From assembly GCF_900302455.1 (NCBI RefSeq), contig NZ_ONZG01000001.1:186001-250000 (forward strand): a DNA stretch of 64,000 nucleotides, written 5' to 3'. A model generated the notes under the pieces. The model did not search any database. It saw only the letters and a program-made list of their open reading frames with translations, and was not told the origin of the DNA. Shown piece after piece: positions 44,214-53,013 of the stretch (position 1 is the stretch's first letter; each line of letters begins with the position of its first letter). The DNA comes from Falsiruegeria mediterranea M17 (GTDB lineage: Bacteria; Pseudomonadota; Alphaproteobacteria; Rhodobacterales; Rhodobacteraceae). Position numbers and translations under genes: made by a program.

Positions 44214-44951
44214 ATGACCACCCCGATCTACGCCATTGGCGACGTGCACGGCCAGCTTGAGATGCTCGAATCCGCACTGGAGCGGATCGAGGCAGACGGC
44301 GGCAAGGACGCACGTGTCGTGTTTCTGGGCGACTACACCGATCGCGGCCCGGACAGTCGCGGCGTATTGGACCTGTTGGTGCGTGGCAAAGCGCAAGGGC
44401 GGAATTGGTTTCCTATCAAGGGCAATCACGATCGGATGTTTGCCATGTTCATGCAGGACTACCCAGCAAACGACAATCAACTGTTGGTCGGCTATCACTG
44501 GCTGCACGAAAGGTTGGGTGGGATCGAAACGCTGGCCTCATATGGCGTCGAGGTCCCCGAACGCACCCGTATCCATCACGTCCACACCGCCGCGCGCAAG
44601 GCCATCCCGGCCGAGCATGTGGAATTTCTCAACGATCTGCCAACGACCTATCTACAAGACGGGCTGTTGTTCGTTCATGCGGGTGTCCGACCCGGAGTGC
44701 CACTCACAGAACAGGTCGAAGACGATCTGGTGTGGATCAGGCAAACCTTTCTGAACTACCCAGATCCGCACCCGTGGTTGGTGGTGCACGGACATACGCC
44801 TGCCAAACAGGCCGAACACAAGGGCAACCGCGTCAATCTGGACTCTGGTGCCGCGTTTGGCGGCCCTTTGTCCGCCGCTGTGTTCGAAAACGGCGACTGC
44901 TGGCTGCTGACCGACCAAGGTCGAGTGCGACTAGCCCCAGAGATCGGTTGA
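44214..44951 (+). CDS. Serine/threonine-type metallophosphoesterase
   Basis: 245 aa bacterial PPP-like phosphatase. The three PPP signature blocks are present: GDVHGQ (residues 9-14), GDYTDRGPDS and KGNHDRM, followed by the HAG and HGHT metal ligands (FVHAGVRPG, VVHGHTPAK). It could dephosphorylate proteins or diadenosine-type nucleotides; ApaH-like roles cannot be separated. Its last 21 bases overlap the convergent cysteine-synthase-like gene. Confidence 0.87.
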   Translation: MTTPIYAIGDVHGQLEMLESALERIEADGGKDARVVFLGDYTDRGPDSRGVLDLLVRGKAQGRNWFPIKGNHDRMFAMFMQDYPANDNQLLVGYHWLHERLGGIETLASYGVEVPERTRIHHVHTAARKAIPAEHVEFLNDLPTTYLQDGLLFVHAGVRPGVPLTEQVEDDLVWIRQTFLNYPDPHPWLVVHGHTPAKQAEHKGNRVNLDSGAAFGGPLSAAVFENGDCWLLTDQGRVRLAPEIG

Positions 44952-45896
44952 AAGATACTTTAGCCCGCTGTCGCAGATCACCACACCGATCACGCCCCCG
45001 GTCTCTGACCCCTCCAGCAAACGCAGAGCCGCGGCCACATTGGCCCCAGCAGAAAACCCGGCAAAGATCCCCTCTTCCCGCGCCAAAGCGCGTGTTGTCT
45101 GCCGTGCTTCGTCGCCTGAAACTGTCAAATACCCATTGACAGAAACACCTTGAAGAAACGTCAAATCAAACATGGCATAGCCACCGCCCTGAATTGGGTG
45201 CCCGGCTTGGGAAATCTCCTGTCCTGCCAAGGCAGCCGCACCTTCAGGTTCAACAAGATAACCACGTATGTCAGCATTCGCTTGGTGCAGACCTTGCATG
45301 GTTCCCGCAAATGTCCCGCCCGATCCTGCGAAATCCGCAAAGGCGGTCAGCGTGTGATCCGAGTCCGCCCAAAGCTCGGGCGCTGTTGTGGCTGCATGAG
45401 ACTGTGCGTTGCCAACGTGGTGAAACTGATCCGCGCGAAAGGCACCGCGCGCGGCTGTGATCCGCGCTGCCTCAGCTTCGACCAGAGCCAGATCTTCCCC
45501 TGAAACCTCGCCCGGAATGCCACCCGGCGTCTGATCGACCAATACCACCTCGGCGCCCAGGGCCGCCATCATCCTCGCGCGCTCTTCCGAGTTGCCGCGC
45601 GACATGACCGCCACAAAGGGATAACCCTTGATCCCGCAAACAATTGCCAGCCCGGTGCCCATGTTGCCACTGGTCAGTTCCACCACGGTCTGCCCGGGTG
45701 CCAAACTTCCATCAACCTCGGCCGCCTCGATGATCCCTTTCGCGGCGCGATCCTTCTTGGAAAATCCAGGGTTCAGATAATCCAGCTTCGCCAAAATCCG
45801 CCCCTGCAACCCACGCGCCGCGACCATCCGGTCCAGCCATACGGATGGCGTGCCGCCGATTACATCGACAATCGAGTTATGCGCCAATAACTTCAC
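44931..45896 (-). CDS. Cysteine-synthase-family PLP enzyme
   Basis: 321 aa fold-type II PLP enzyme of the CysK group. The PLP lysine is in NPGFSKKDRAAKGII, the asparagine/glycine loop in ELTSGNMGTGLA, the phosphate loop in FADFAGSGGTFAG, and GFSAGANVAAALRL replaces the usual GISSGA. The unusual lysine motif FSKKDRA sets it apart from classical CysK/CysM (FSxKxR), so the sulfur or amino acceptor may differ. The start is GTG 45896. Its end overlaps the convergent phosphatase by 21 bases. Confidence 0.82.
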   Translation of the reverse strand: MKLLAHNSIVDVIGGTPSVWLDRMVAARGLQGRILAKLDYLNPGFSKKDRAAKGIIEAAEVDGSLAPGQTVVELTSGNMGTGLAIVCGIKGYPFVAVMSRGNSEERARMMAALGAEVVLVDQTPGGIPGEVSGEDLALVEAEAARITAARGAFRADQFHHVGNAQSHAATTAPELWADSDHTLTAFADFAGSGGTFAGTMQGLHQANADIRGYLVEPEGAAALAGQEISQAGHPIQGGGYAMFDLTFLQGVSVNGYLTVSGDEARQTTRALAREEGIFAGFSAGANVAAALRLLEGSETGGVIGVVICDSGLKYLSTDLWG

Positions 45897-45952
45897 CCTT
45901 TTTCAAATACTCCTGAGGAGTCGCACAGCGTCGCGTGCAGCGCCCCCAGCTG

Positions 45953-46996
45953 TCAGTTCCAATCCAGAACAACCTTACCGCTCTGCCCGGATTTCATCGC
46001 CTCAAATCCGGCCTCAAAGTCATCCACGCCAAAACGATGCGTAATCACACGGCTCACGTCCAACCCGTTCTGAAGCATCGCGATCATCTTGTACCAGGTT
46101 TCAAACATCTCGCGGCCATAGACGCCCTTGATCGTGATCGCCTTGAACACGATCCGGCTCCAATCGACCGGAGATTTGCCAGGTGGAATACCCAGCAAAG
46201 CGATCTTGCCGCCCATCACCAGTGCCTCGACCATCTGATCCAATGCGGCCTGGGATCCCGACATTTCAAGGCCAACGTCGAACCCTTGAGTCAGCCCCAG
46301 CTCATTGACCACGTCGTTCAAATCCTCGCTCGACACATCGACCGCCCGCACCGTCGGCACCACGTGTTCTGCCAGTTTCAAGCGATCCGCGTTAATGTCG
46401 GTGATCACCACATTGCGCGCACCCGCGTGACGGGCCACTGCAGCGGCCATGATCCCGATAGGACCAGCGCCAGTGATCAACACATCCTCGCCCAGCAGGT
46501 CAAAGCTCAGCGCGGTGTGCACCGCATTGCCCAGAGGGTCCAGAATGGCGCCGATCTCGTCAGGAATGTCATCCGGCAAGGGCACCACGTTGAAGGCGGG
46601 CAGCCGCAGGTACTCGGCAAAGGCCCCCTGCTCGTTCACGCCGATCCCGCGCGTGCCTGGATCAAGGTGGAACTTCCCCGCGCGGCTCTGACGGCTGTCA
46701 GTGCCGATCAGATGGCCCTCGCCCGAGCAGCGCTGGCCCACGCTCAGACCAGTCACGTTGCGCCCAAGTTCGACGATCTCACCGGCGAACTCGTGCCCCG
46801 TGATCATCGGCACCGGCACCGTGTGTGACGCCCAGTCATCCCAGTTCCAGATGTGAATGTCCGTGCCGCATATCCCGGTCTTGTTGACCCGCACCAATAC
46901 TTCATCCGGGCCAATCTCGGGAACAGGTGCGCGGACCTGCCACAGCCCTTCGCGCGGATGGGACTTTTCCAAAGCCTTCATCGTATTTGGTCGCAT
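45953..46996 (-). CDS. tdh: L-threonine 3-dehydrogenase, lacking the structural-zinc cysteines
   Basis: 347 aa zinc-dependent MDR enzyme that oxidises threonine to 2-amino-3-ketobutyrate, the substrate of Kbl. Catalytic zinc ligands C43 (GICGTD) and H68-E69 (GHEF) are kept, as is the long Tdh signature [20 protein letters not shown]. The four cysteines of the structural-zinc lobe are all replaced (G98, S101, S104, D112 in [17 protein letters not shown]). The start at 46996 (TGATG with the kbl stop) is coupled; the family-like ATG at 46981 is an alternative. Confidence 0.92.
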   Translation of the reverse strand: MRPNTMKALEKSHPREGLWQVRAPVPEIGPDEVLVRVNKTGICGTDIHIWNWDDWASHTVPVPMITGHEFAGEIVELGRNVTGLSVGQRCSGEGHLIGTDSRQSRAGKFHLDPGTRGIGVNEQGAFAEYLRLPAFNVVPLPDDIPDEIGAILDPLGNAVHTALSFDLLGEDVLITGAGPIGIMAAAVARHAGARNVVITDINADRLKLAEHVVPTVRAVDVSSEDLNDVVNELGLTQGFDVGLEMSGSQAALDQMVEALVMGGKIALLGIPPGKSPVDWSRIVFKAITIKGVYGREMFETWYKMIAMLQNGLDVSRVITHRFGVDDFEAGFEAMKSGQSGKVVLDWN

Positions 46997-48180
46997 CAGA
47001 TCACTCCCAGCTCTTTGCCTACCTTGCCAAAGGCGGCCAGTGCACGGTCCAGATCCTCGCGTGTCAGGGCCGCATTCATCTGCGTCCGGATGCGCGCCTT
47101 GCCTCGCGGGACCACAGGAAAGAAGAAGCCGGAAACATAGACGCCTTCGTCAAACAGCTTGGAGGCCATCTCTTGCGCCAAGGTCGCCTCGCCCAGCATC
47201 ACAGGGATGATCGGGTGTTCCCCCTCAAGCAGGTCGAACCCCAGCTCGGACAGTCCTTTGCGCCAGTACGCCGCGTTTTCGAACAGTTGCGCGCGCAAGG
47301 CGCCCCCCTCTTCGACCAGGCGGATTGCCTCGATCCCGGCGGCGACGATGGCTGGCGGCAGCGAATTCGAGAACAGATAGGGCCGCGCCCGCTGCCGCAG
47401 CAGGTCGATCACTGGCTGCGGCCCGGCGATATAACCGCCGATTGCCCCCCCAAGTGCCTTGCCCAAGGTTCCCGTCAGAATGTCCACATCAACGCCGAAG
47501 TGATCCGGCGTGCCGGCCCCGTTTGGCCCCATGAAGCCGGTCGCGTGGCAATCATCGACCATGACCACAGCGTCATATTTGTCTGCCAGCGCGCGAATGG
47601 CAGGCAGGTTGGCCAGATAACCATCCATCGAGAACACACCATCGGTCGCGATCATGATATGCCGCGCACCATCCTCGCGTGCCTGCTTCAACCACGCCTC
47701 GAGGTCGTTCATGTCATTGTTCAGATAACGATAGCGTTTGGCTTTGCACAACCGCACCCCATCGATGATCGAGGCGTGGTTCAAGCTGTCCGAGATGATC
47801 GCATCCTCTGGCCCCAACAGCGGTTCAAAAAGCCCGCCATTGGCATCGAAACAGGCCGCAAACAGGATCGCATCATCCTTGTTCAAAAACTTGGCCAGAC
47901 GCTGTTCCAGCTCGCGGTGAATGTCCTGCGTACCACAAATGAACCGGACAGAAGCCATGCCGAACCCCTTGTCCCCCATCGCACCTTGAGCGGCCTCGAT
48001 AAGTGCGGGGTGATCGGCAAGGCCAAGATAGTTGTTGGCGCACAGGTTGATCACTTCGCGTTCGCCCACAGTGATCTCGCCCCCTTGTGGGGAGGTGATC
48101 ATTCGTTCGCGTTTGTACAGGCCCTCGGCCTCGATTTGTTCAAGGGTGCTGGAGACGTGGGACAAGAACGCGTGGGACAT
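46996..48180 (-). CDS. kbl: Glycine C-acetyltransferase (2-amino-3-ketobutyrate CoA ligase)
   Basis: 394 aa alpha-oxoamine synthase family enzyme that cleaves 2-amino-3-ketobutyrate with CoA to glycine and acetyl-CoA. The PLP lysine is in [17 protein letters not shown], and [21 protein letters not shown] contains the cofactor aspartate and histidine. With the overlapping downstream tdh it forms the threonine-to-glycine pathway. Minus-strand promoter elements probably lie in the AT-rich 113 bases before its start (48181-48293), which contain related GGATTTTC-like repeats. Confidence 0.95.
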   Translation of the reverse strand: MSHAFLSHVSSTLEQIEAEGLYKRERMITSPQGGEITVGEREVINLCANNYLGLADHPALIEAAQGAMGDKGFGMASVRFICGTQDIHRELEQRLAKFLNKDDAILFAACFDANGGLFEPLLGPEDAIISDSLNHASIIDGVRLCKAKRYRYLNNDMNDLEAWLKQAREDGARHIMIATDGVFSMDGYLANLPAIRALADKYDAVVMVDDCHATGFMGPNGAGTPDHFGVDVDILTGTLGKALGGAIGGYIAGPQPVIDLLRQRARPYLFSNSLPPAIVAAGIEAIRLVEEGGALRAQLFENAAYWRKGLSELGFDLLEGEHPIIPVMLGEATLAQEMASKLFDEGVYVSGFFFPVVPRGKARIRTQMNAALTREDLDRALAAFGKVGKELGVI

Positions 48181-48293
48181 GGGTGACCTCCTGATTTCGA
48201 GTCACCTTCTACCATAACGGATGATTTTCCGAAATAGAGGATTTTCGCTATCACGGATTTTTTTCCACCACGGCGGAATTCCGCTTCCAAAGA

Positions 48294-49730
48294 TCACTTT
48301 GACTTACTTCGACGCACCTTTGCTTCGGGTCGGTTCACATAGGCATGCACCATTTCCTCAAGCTGCACCGTGAGTTTGGATCGCAGATGCTGCAAGTCTT
48401 GCTCAGCGCCCAACTCCGCCCGAGCGCTCTTTCTTTCCCGGACCTCTTTGCGCAGGTCCAAATAGGTCAAAGACAAAAATCCGGCCGCAGGCGCCAAGAT
48501 GAGTGTCGACCAGAACAACGGCCAATTGAAACCTGAATGCGCTGCATGTGGGACAATTCCGCCCAGCGCCAGTGTCTGAAGGCCCCAGAAACCAGGAAAC
48601 AGGAGCAAGCTGGAAAACAAAGACCAGGTCGCCATCTTGTCTTCATCCTTGCCATGCGCGAACCAGCGGGACAGGTGAAATGGAAAAAAATTCAATGCCG
48701 CGCCGATCAACCACATTGGGTACAAGGCCAGCAAAGTGGTGCGCGGCCATCGCAAAGTAAGGGACCGTACGGCACCGAGCGGGGTTCCACTGTCACCACG
48801 AGCCGCCAGATACCGCTCCAAATCGGATGTCGCACGCGCCAAAAGATCTGGCCTGTTGCGATCCAGCCAGGCAAAGCCCCGTGCAAACGTCCGCTGCATC
48901 CTGACCCGGTCCTGCATCGCAGCTATCGTCTGAGCATCTGCCCCGCTTTCCACCCAGGTATCCGTACTCTGCCAGAGTTCGGTCGCCTGCCGGACAAGCT
49001 GTGCATCTTTCCAGGACCCAAAGTTCAATGTGACGTCGTACAACGAGCGCTGAATGCGGTCGGTCAAATCCCGCACCAATCCCCGCCGGTCTGCCACGTC
49101 CGATGTTGCCCTGAAGGCATCGGCTTGGCGGGTAATGTCGATCGGTTCGCCAACTTGCAACAAGACCTTCGAACGAAACGTCGATTTGTCTTCAAATGTC
49201 AGGCCAACAGGAACCACTTGAATCCCTAACCGATCCCCCTTTGCTTCTGCCTCAAGCGCAATGCGGGCGGCTCCGTTCTTCAGGGGCAGAAGGTGCGGAT
49301 GATTATGGCTCAAACCTTCGGGAAACACGGAAAGAACCCCGTCATCCATCAAAGCTTCGGATGAACGATCAAACAGCGGTTTTTCCTTGGCCAATTGCAC
49401 ACCGACATCCTGCTGTCGGTATATCGGCACCACCCGGGCCGCCTTCAGCAATGGGGTCAGGGGTTTGTAATCCCAAATCGTGCTGGCAGCCAGAAGGCGG
49501 GGCATTCGGGGCAAATAGCAACTGACCAAGACCCCATCGACCAGGCTGTTCTCGTGATTGGAGACCACCAGAACAGGGCCACTGGTTGGAAAATTCTCGG
49601 CGTTGACGACCTCGATTCGGCTATAGAAAGCAGTCATGATTATCCGCCCCAAGCCACGCAGAAAAAGCTGCGTCGCGGTCAATCGCCGGGTCACAGAAAT
49701 CTCTGGTTCTGAAGGTTTCAATTCATGCAT
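48294..49730 (-). CDS. PlsC-like acyltransferase with two C-terminal membrane helices
   Basis: 478 aa LPLAT. Motif I is NHENSLVDG (H-x5-D), motif III FPEGLSHNHPHLLPLKNGAA. The H-x5-D form and the second block are those of the fungal Gat/Sct1-like, rather than the bacterial PlsC, branch. The N-terminal catalytic domain (about 60-240) is followed by a helical region and at least two hydrophobic helices near residues 330-425. It probably acylates a glycerol-3-phosphate-like acceptor. ATG 49730 is chosen; the frame stays open upstream, but that part overlaps the divergent metC-like gene. Confidence 0.8.
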   Translation of the reverse strand: MHELKPSEPEISVTRRLTATQLFLRGLGRIIMTAFYSRIEVVNAENFPTSGPVLVVSNHENSLVDGVLVSCYLPRMPRLLAASTIWDYKPLTPLLKAARVVPIYRQQDVGVQLAKEKPLFDRSSEALMDDGVLSVFPEGLSHNHPHLLPLKNGAARIALEAEAKGDRLGIQVVPVGLTFEDKSTFRSKVLLQVGEPIDITRQADAFRATSDVADRRGLVRDLTDRIQRSLYDVTLNFGSWKDAQLVRQATELWQSTDTWVESGADAQTIAAMQDRVRMQRTFARGFAWLDRNRPDLLARATSDLERYLAARGDSGTPLGAVRSLTLRWPRTTLLALYPMWLIGAALNFFPFHLSRWFAHGKDEDKMATWSLFSSLLLFPGFWGLQTLALGGIVPHAAHSGFNWPLFWSTLILAPAAGFLSLTYLDLRKEVRERKSARAELGAEQDLQHLRSKLTVQLEEMVHAYVNRPEAKVRRSKSK

Positions 49731-49990
49731 TTTCGCCCCGTTTTGATCCAATCGGGCGGTAGTCAATCTTGTGTCGTCTTTCAATTCGGTCCCATAAAGT
49801 CTTTTGTCCGGCTTCACCGGAACACGTTTGCCCGTGGAACACATGCATCTTTTCAATCGCATTTGTGTCGTACGCGGGTTCACGGTGAGCTTACCGCGAC
49901 CGGGCACATCCGACAAACTCAATCGGGCTGGACATTGCGTGATGCAAAAGACACCAATGGCGCACGCACGATCCAACCCGAGGAATTGCA

Positions 49991-51130
49991 ATGGATAACC
50001 CCAAGCTGAAACCCGCAACGCTGGCTGCTCAGGCCATGGGCGCGCTTGATCACCAAAGCGGGGGCGTGGTGCCGCCGATCCAACCTGCAACGACCTTTGC
50101 CCGGGACCGCGACTACCAGCCGCTGAATTCTGACAACGTTTACCTGCGGGATCAGAACGAAGGTACACGTCTGGCGGAAAAACTGATCGCGCGGCTTGAA
50201 GGGGCCGAAGCCTCGCTGTTGTTTCCGTCCGGCATGGCCGCAATTGCCGCCGCCTTTCGCACCATTCCCAATAGTGGGCGGGCAATCGTACAATCCGGCA
50301 TCTATTGGGGCACCACGAAATGGGTACGCGAGTTTTGCGCGCGCCGTCAGATCACGCTGGATGAGTTTGACGCCAGAACTCCGGACGGGTTGGCCCAAGC
50401 CTGCACAACCCCCGCTCAACTGGTGTTAATCGAAACCCCGTCAAACCCCTGGCTGTTGACGGTGGATATCGCACAGGCGGCCAGTCAGGCACATGGTGCA
50501 GGCGCCAAACTGTTGGTGGACGCCACAGCCGCAACACCCATTCTTTGCAAACCCATCGAACACGGTGCCGATCTGGTGATGCATTCCGTCACCAAGGCGA
50601 TGAACGGACATTCCGATGTTCTGGGCGGCGTTTTGTCCGCCGCGCGGGACGATGAGATTTGGCAAGAGATCGCCACCGATCGCCAGAGTGCAGGCGCCGT
50701 CATGAGCCCGTTTGACGCCTGGCTTTTGGTACGCGGGATGCGCACGCTGCCTTTGCGGGTCGAACGGATGTGCGAGAACGCCCAGAAAATTGCCGAATTC
50801 CTCTTGGCGCATGACCTGGTCGAGGATGTGTTTTTTCCCGGCCTGCCTGGTTTTGCGGGGCATGAGATTGCAGCACGCCAGATGACCGGCGGTTACGGGT
50901 TTCTGATGTCTGTGCTGGTCAAAGGTGGTGCGGCCGAAGCTTTGGCCGCAGCCGGGCGTTTGAACCTGTTCCATCGCGCAACGTCTTTGGGCGGGGTCGA
51001 AAGCCTGGTGGAACACCGCCATACCATCGAGCCGCACACAGGTATCCCGGAAAACCTGCTGCGCTTGTCCATCGGGATCGAGGATGCGGGCGATTTGATC
51101 GACGACCTGGATCAGGCGCTGCGCGGTTAA
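49991..51130 (+). CDS. metC: Cys/Met-metabolism PLP enzyme (cystathionine lyase/synthase-type)
   Basis: 379 aa fold-type I PLP enzyme. The PLP lysine is in HSVTKAMNGHSDVLGG, the aspartate partner in LLVDATAATPI, and LFHRATSLGGVESLVEHR is the C-terminal family signature. Members are cystathionine beta/gamma-lyase, gamma-synthase or methionine gamma-lyase; the active-site sequence alone does not separate them. AGGAA precedes ATG 49991. Its stop overlaps the convergent LysR gene by 4 bases. The 260-base gap upstream holds no SAM-riboswitch-like element that I can recognise. Confidence 0.82.
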   Translation: MDNPKLKPATLAAQAMGALDHQSGGVVPPIQPATTFARDRDYQPLNSDNVYLRDQNEGTRLAEKLIARLEGAEASLLFPSGMAAIAAAFRTIPNSGRAIVQSGIYWGTTKWVREFCARRQITLDEFDARTPDGLAQACTTPAQLVLIETPSNPWLLTVDIAQAASQAHGAGAKLLVDATAATPILCKPIEHGADLVMHSVTKAMNGHSDVLGGVLSAARDDEIWQEIATDRQSAGAVMSPFDAWLLVRGMRTLPLRVERMCENAQKIAEFLLAHDLVEDVFFPGLPGFAGHEIAARQMTGGYGFLMSVLVKGGAAEALAAAGRLNLFHRATSLGGVESLVEHRHTIEPHTGIPENLLRLSIGIEDAGDLIDDLDQALRG

Positions 51131-52065
51131 AGCGTCTCAGCCACTTCGGTCAATGCATCCAGAAAGGCGGTCCCCGCTGGCGAAAGCTGCGTCTTGGCGC
51201 GGTAGGACACGCCGACAGGTCCGGTTCCGAATGGCAGCGTCAGAGACACCTCGGCCAGCGTGCCCGCCGCCAGATCCTGTGCCGCGACATGGGCGGGCAT
51301 CAGCCCGATCAGAGCGTTGCTTTGCAGCAAGGCCCGATTGGTCAGGTACGAGACGCTTTCGACCGACATCGTGGGTGAGAAATGCCCGTTGCGGACAAAG
51401 AACTGATCCAACTGGCGCCTGAGGGTCGTTTCGATTGGGGGCAAGATCCAGCCGAACGCCTTGAGATCGTCAAACGTCAGCTCGCCGCGCCCAGCCAGCG
51501 TGTGACCCGCGCCCACGACCAGCACAATCTTTTCGTCAAATAGCGTTCGTTGCTCCAGAGCATTTCGATAGCGATGGGTGGGCAATCGCCCGACCACAAG
51601 GTCAATCTCGCCGGAATGCAGCGCGGGCATCAGCACCTCATTGGTTCCTTCGACCACTTTGATCGCCACATTGGGCCGCGCATGGATCACGCGTTCGATC
51701 GCGGCAGGCAGGAGTTGCGGAGATGCCGCCAACAGGGTGCCCACGACCACCCGCCCGCTATTGCCCTCGTTCAAATCATCCAGCTCTTGGGCCGCATTCG
51801 ACACTTGGGCAAAGATCAGCTTGCCGTGCCGGATCAACGCGTCGCCATAAACCGTCGGTACCACGCCCCGGTTGGTTCGGGTGAACAGCTGCACTTCGAA
51901 GTCAAGCTCCAGATCCTTGATCATCTTGGTGGCCGCCGGTTGCGAGACGTTTAATTCCCGCGCCGCGTTCTGGATGTTGCCGTGTTTCCCCACGGCCACC
52001 AACAGCCGCAGTTGCCGCAGCTTGAGCCGGGTCAGCACACGTTCCACGATGCGTGAATGGCGCAT
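51127..52065 (-). CDS. LysR-family transcriptional regulator (GbpR-like)
   Basis: 312 aa. HTH: LRQLRLLVAVGKHGNIQNAA, then NVSQPAATKMIKDLELDFEV; effector domain from about residue 95. The HTH with QPAATKMIKDLE is typical of the GbpR/pcaQ-type LysR branch that controls sugar-acid or aromatic catabolism. It lies 8 bases downstream of the aspartate dehydrogenase gene and is probably co-transcribed with it, next to the molybdopterin enzyme on the other strand. Confidence 0.85.
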   Translation of the reverse strand: MRHSRIVERVLTRLKLRQLRLLVAVGKHGNIQNAARELNVSQPAATKMIKDLELDFEVQLFTRTNRGVVPTVYGDALIRHGKLIFAQVSNAAQELDDLNEGNSGRVVVGTLLAASPQLLPAAIERVIHARPNVAIKVVEGTNEVLMPALHSGEIDLVVGRLPTHRYRNALEQRTLFDEKIVLVVGAGHTLAGRGELTFDDLKAFGWILPPIETTLRRQLDQFFVRNGHFSPTMSVESVSYLTNRALLQSNALIGLMPAHVAAQDLAAGTLAEVSLTLPFGTGPVGVSYRAKTQLSPAGTAFLDALTEVAETL

Positions 52066-52073
52066 GTTTCCCC

Positions 52074-52859
52074 CTAACTGCCGATGGGTTGGCTGGCGTC
52101 CACGATGCTGGCAACCACACTCATCGCCGCAAGTGCCGAGCTGCGCGGATTGTCCGGCAAGGTCCTGCCCGAGATAATGAAGGTGAAGCTGCCAAAATCA
52201 CCCTGCGCGTGGATTTCATGCACATTGGTGTCGGTGCCCGGATCAGCCACCAACTCGACCTCGGTCCGTTCAAACCCAACGCCAGCAAGTGCAACGGCGG
52301 CGGCGACATTGGCATTCTTGGGATAGGCCAGCGCTGCATCCCGTGCATTGCCCATGAAATGGATCTGCGGATGGGTGAGCGGAGTGGAAAGGTCCAAAAC
52401 GTCCTCGGCCCGCGATCCCTTCCATCCTTCGGGCGGCTTGCGGCCAACATACCGGACGATGCCCAAGTCGCCAGCCCGCGCCGCACGTAGCGCATCAAGC
52501 CCACCAATCGCACCACTGGCCAAATGCAGGCGGCTGCCTCCTGCACGCGCCGCCTCTTCCAATTCAGACCTCAGCCCCTCATCCGCCAATGCCCCGATCG
52601 AGACGGTGACCACGTCACGGCCGCTGGCCAAAGCCGGTGGCCCGTGGGCGCGCAGGCCCGCGTGACCGGCACAATCGATGACATGAGTGATATCACCGGG
52701 CAAGTCATCAACCGAAGCGACAACGGCAACATCCGATACATCGACCGAGCCCAACCGTGCCGGGCGCAAAATCATCGCCGCAAGCGCGACGTCACTCTTT
52801 TGCAACGCGGCTTGCACAAATTGTGAGATCGCGCCATTCCCGATCAGTGCGACTTTCAT
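52074..52859 (-). CDS. nadX: L-aspartate dehydrogenase
   Basis: 261 aa. A Rossmann start MKVALIGNGAISQFV, the domain VTVSIGALADEGLRSELEEA, and the catalytic region DTNVHEIHAQGDFG (His) with the following FIISGRTLPDNPRSSALAA match AspDH, which interconverts aspartate and oxaloacetate or supplies iminoaspartate for NAD synthesis. No nadA/nadC is adjacent, so the role here may be catabolic. The divergent gap to the molybdopterin enzyme (52860-53013) is AT-rich in its first half and probably holds both promoters. Confidence 0.85.
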   Translation of the reverse strand: MKVALIGNGAISQFVQAALQKSDVALAAMILRPARLGSVDVSDVAVVASVDDLPGDITHVIDCAGHAGLRAHGPPALASGRDVVTVSIGALADEGLRSELEEAARAGGSRLHLASGAIGGLDALRAARAGDLGIVRYVGRKPPEGWKGSRAEDVLDLSTPLTHPQIHFMGNARDAALAYPKNANVAAAVALAGVGFERTEVELVADPGTDTNVHEIHAQGDFGSFTFIISGRTLPDNPRSSALAAMSVVASIVDASQPIGS

Positions 52860-53013
52860 GACAAGCCCTCGTTGTTTTTCGCTTTCCTATATACTTTTAC
52901 TCAGAGAGCTTTGCTATCCATTCCTGTTATATCTGTTTTTCATCTTTGTATTTTGCCTGCGTGCTGCTTCGTGGTCAGGTCTCGGTAACGAAACATGAAC
53001 CCGGATAGTGCGT

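Noticed and set aside
46927-48186. 419-aa open frame on the plus strand
   Set aside because: Antisense to kbl, whose PLP motif and length are unmistakable.
49731-49990. Possible SAM riboswitch upstream of the metC-like gene
   Set aside because: I could not find the SAM-II core or pseudoknot pattern or any SAM-I-like helix; the gap shows only short unrelated repeats.
49731-50285. N-terminal extension of the acyltransferase gene
   Set aside because: The frame stays open but overlaps the start of the metC-like gene, lacks conserved motifs and is Arg/Pro-rich; the ATG at 49730 fits better.
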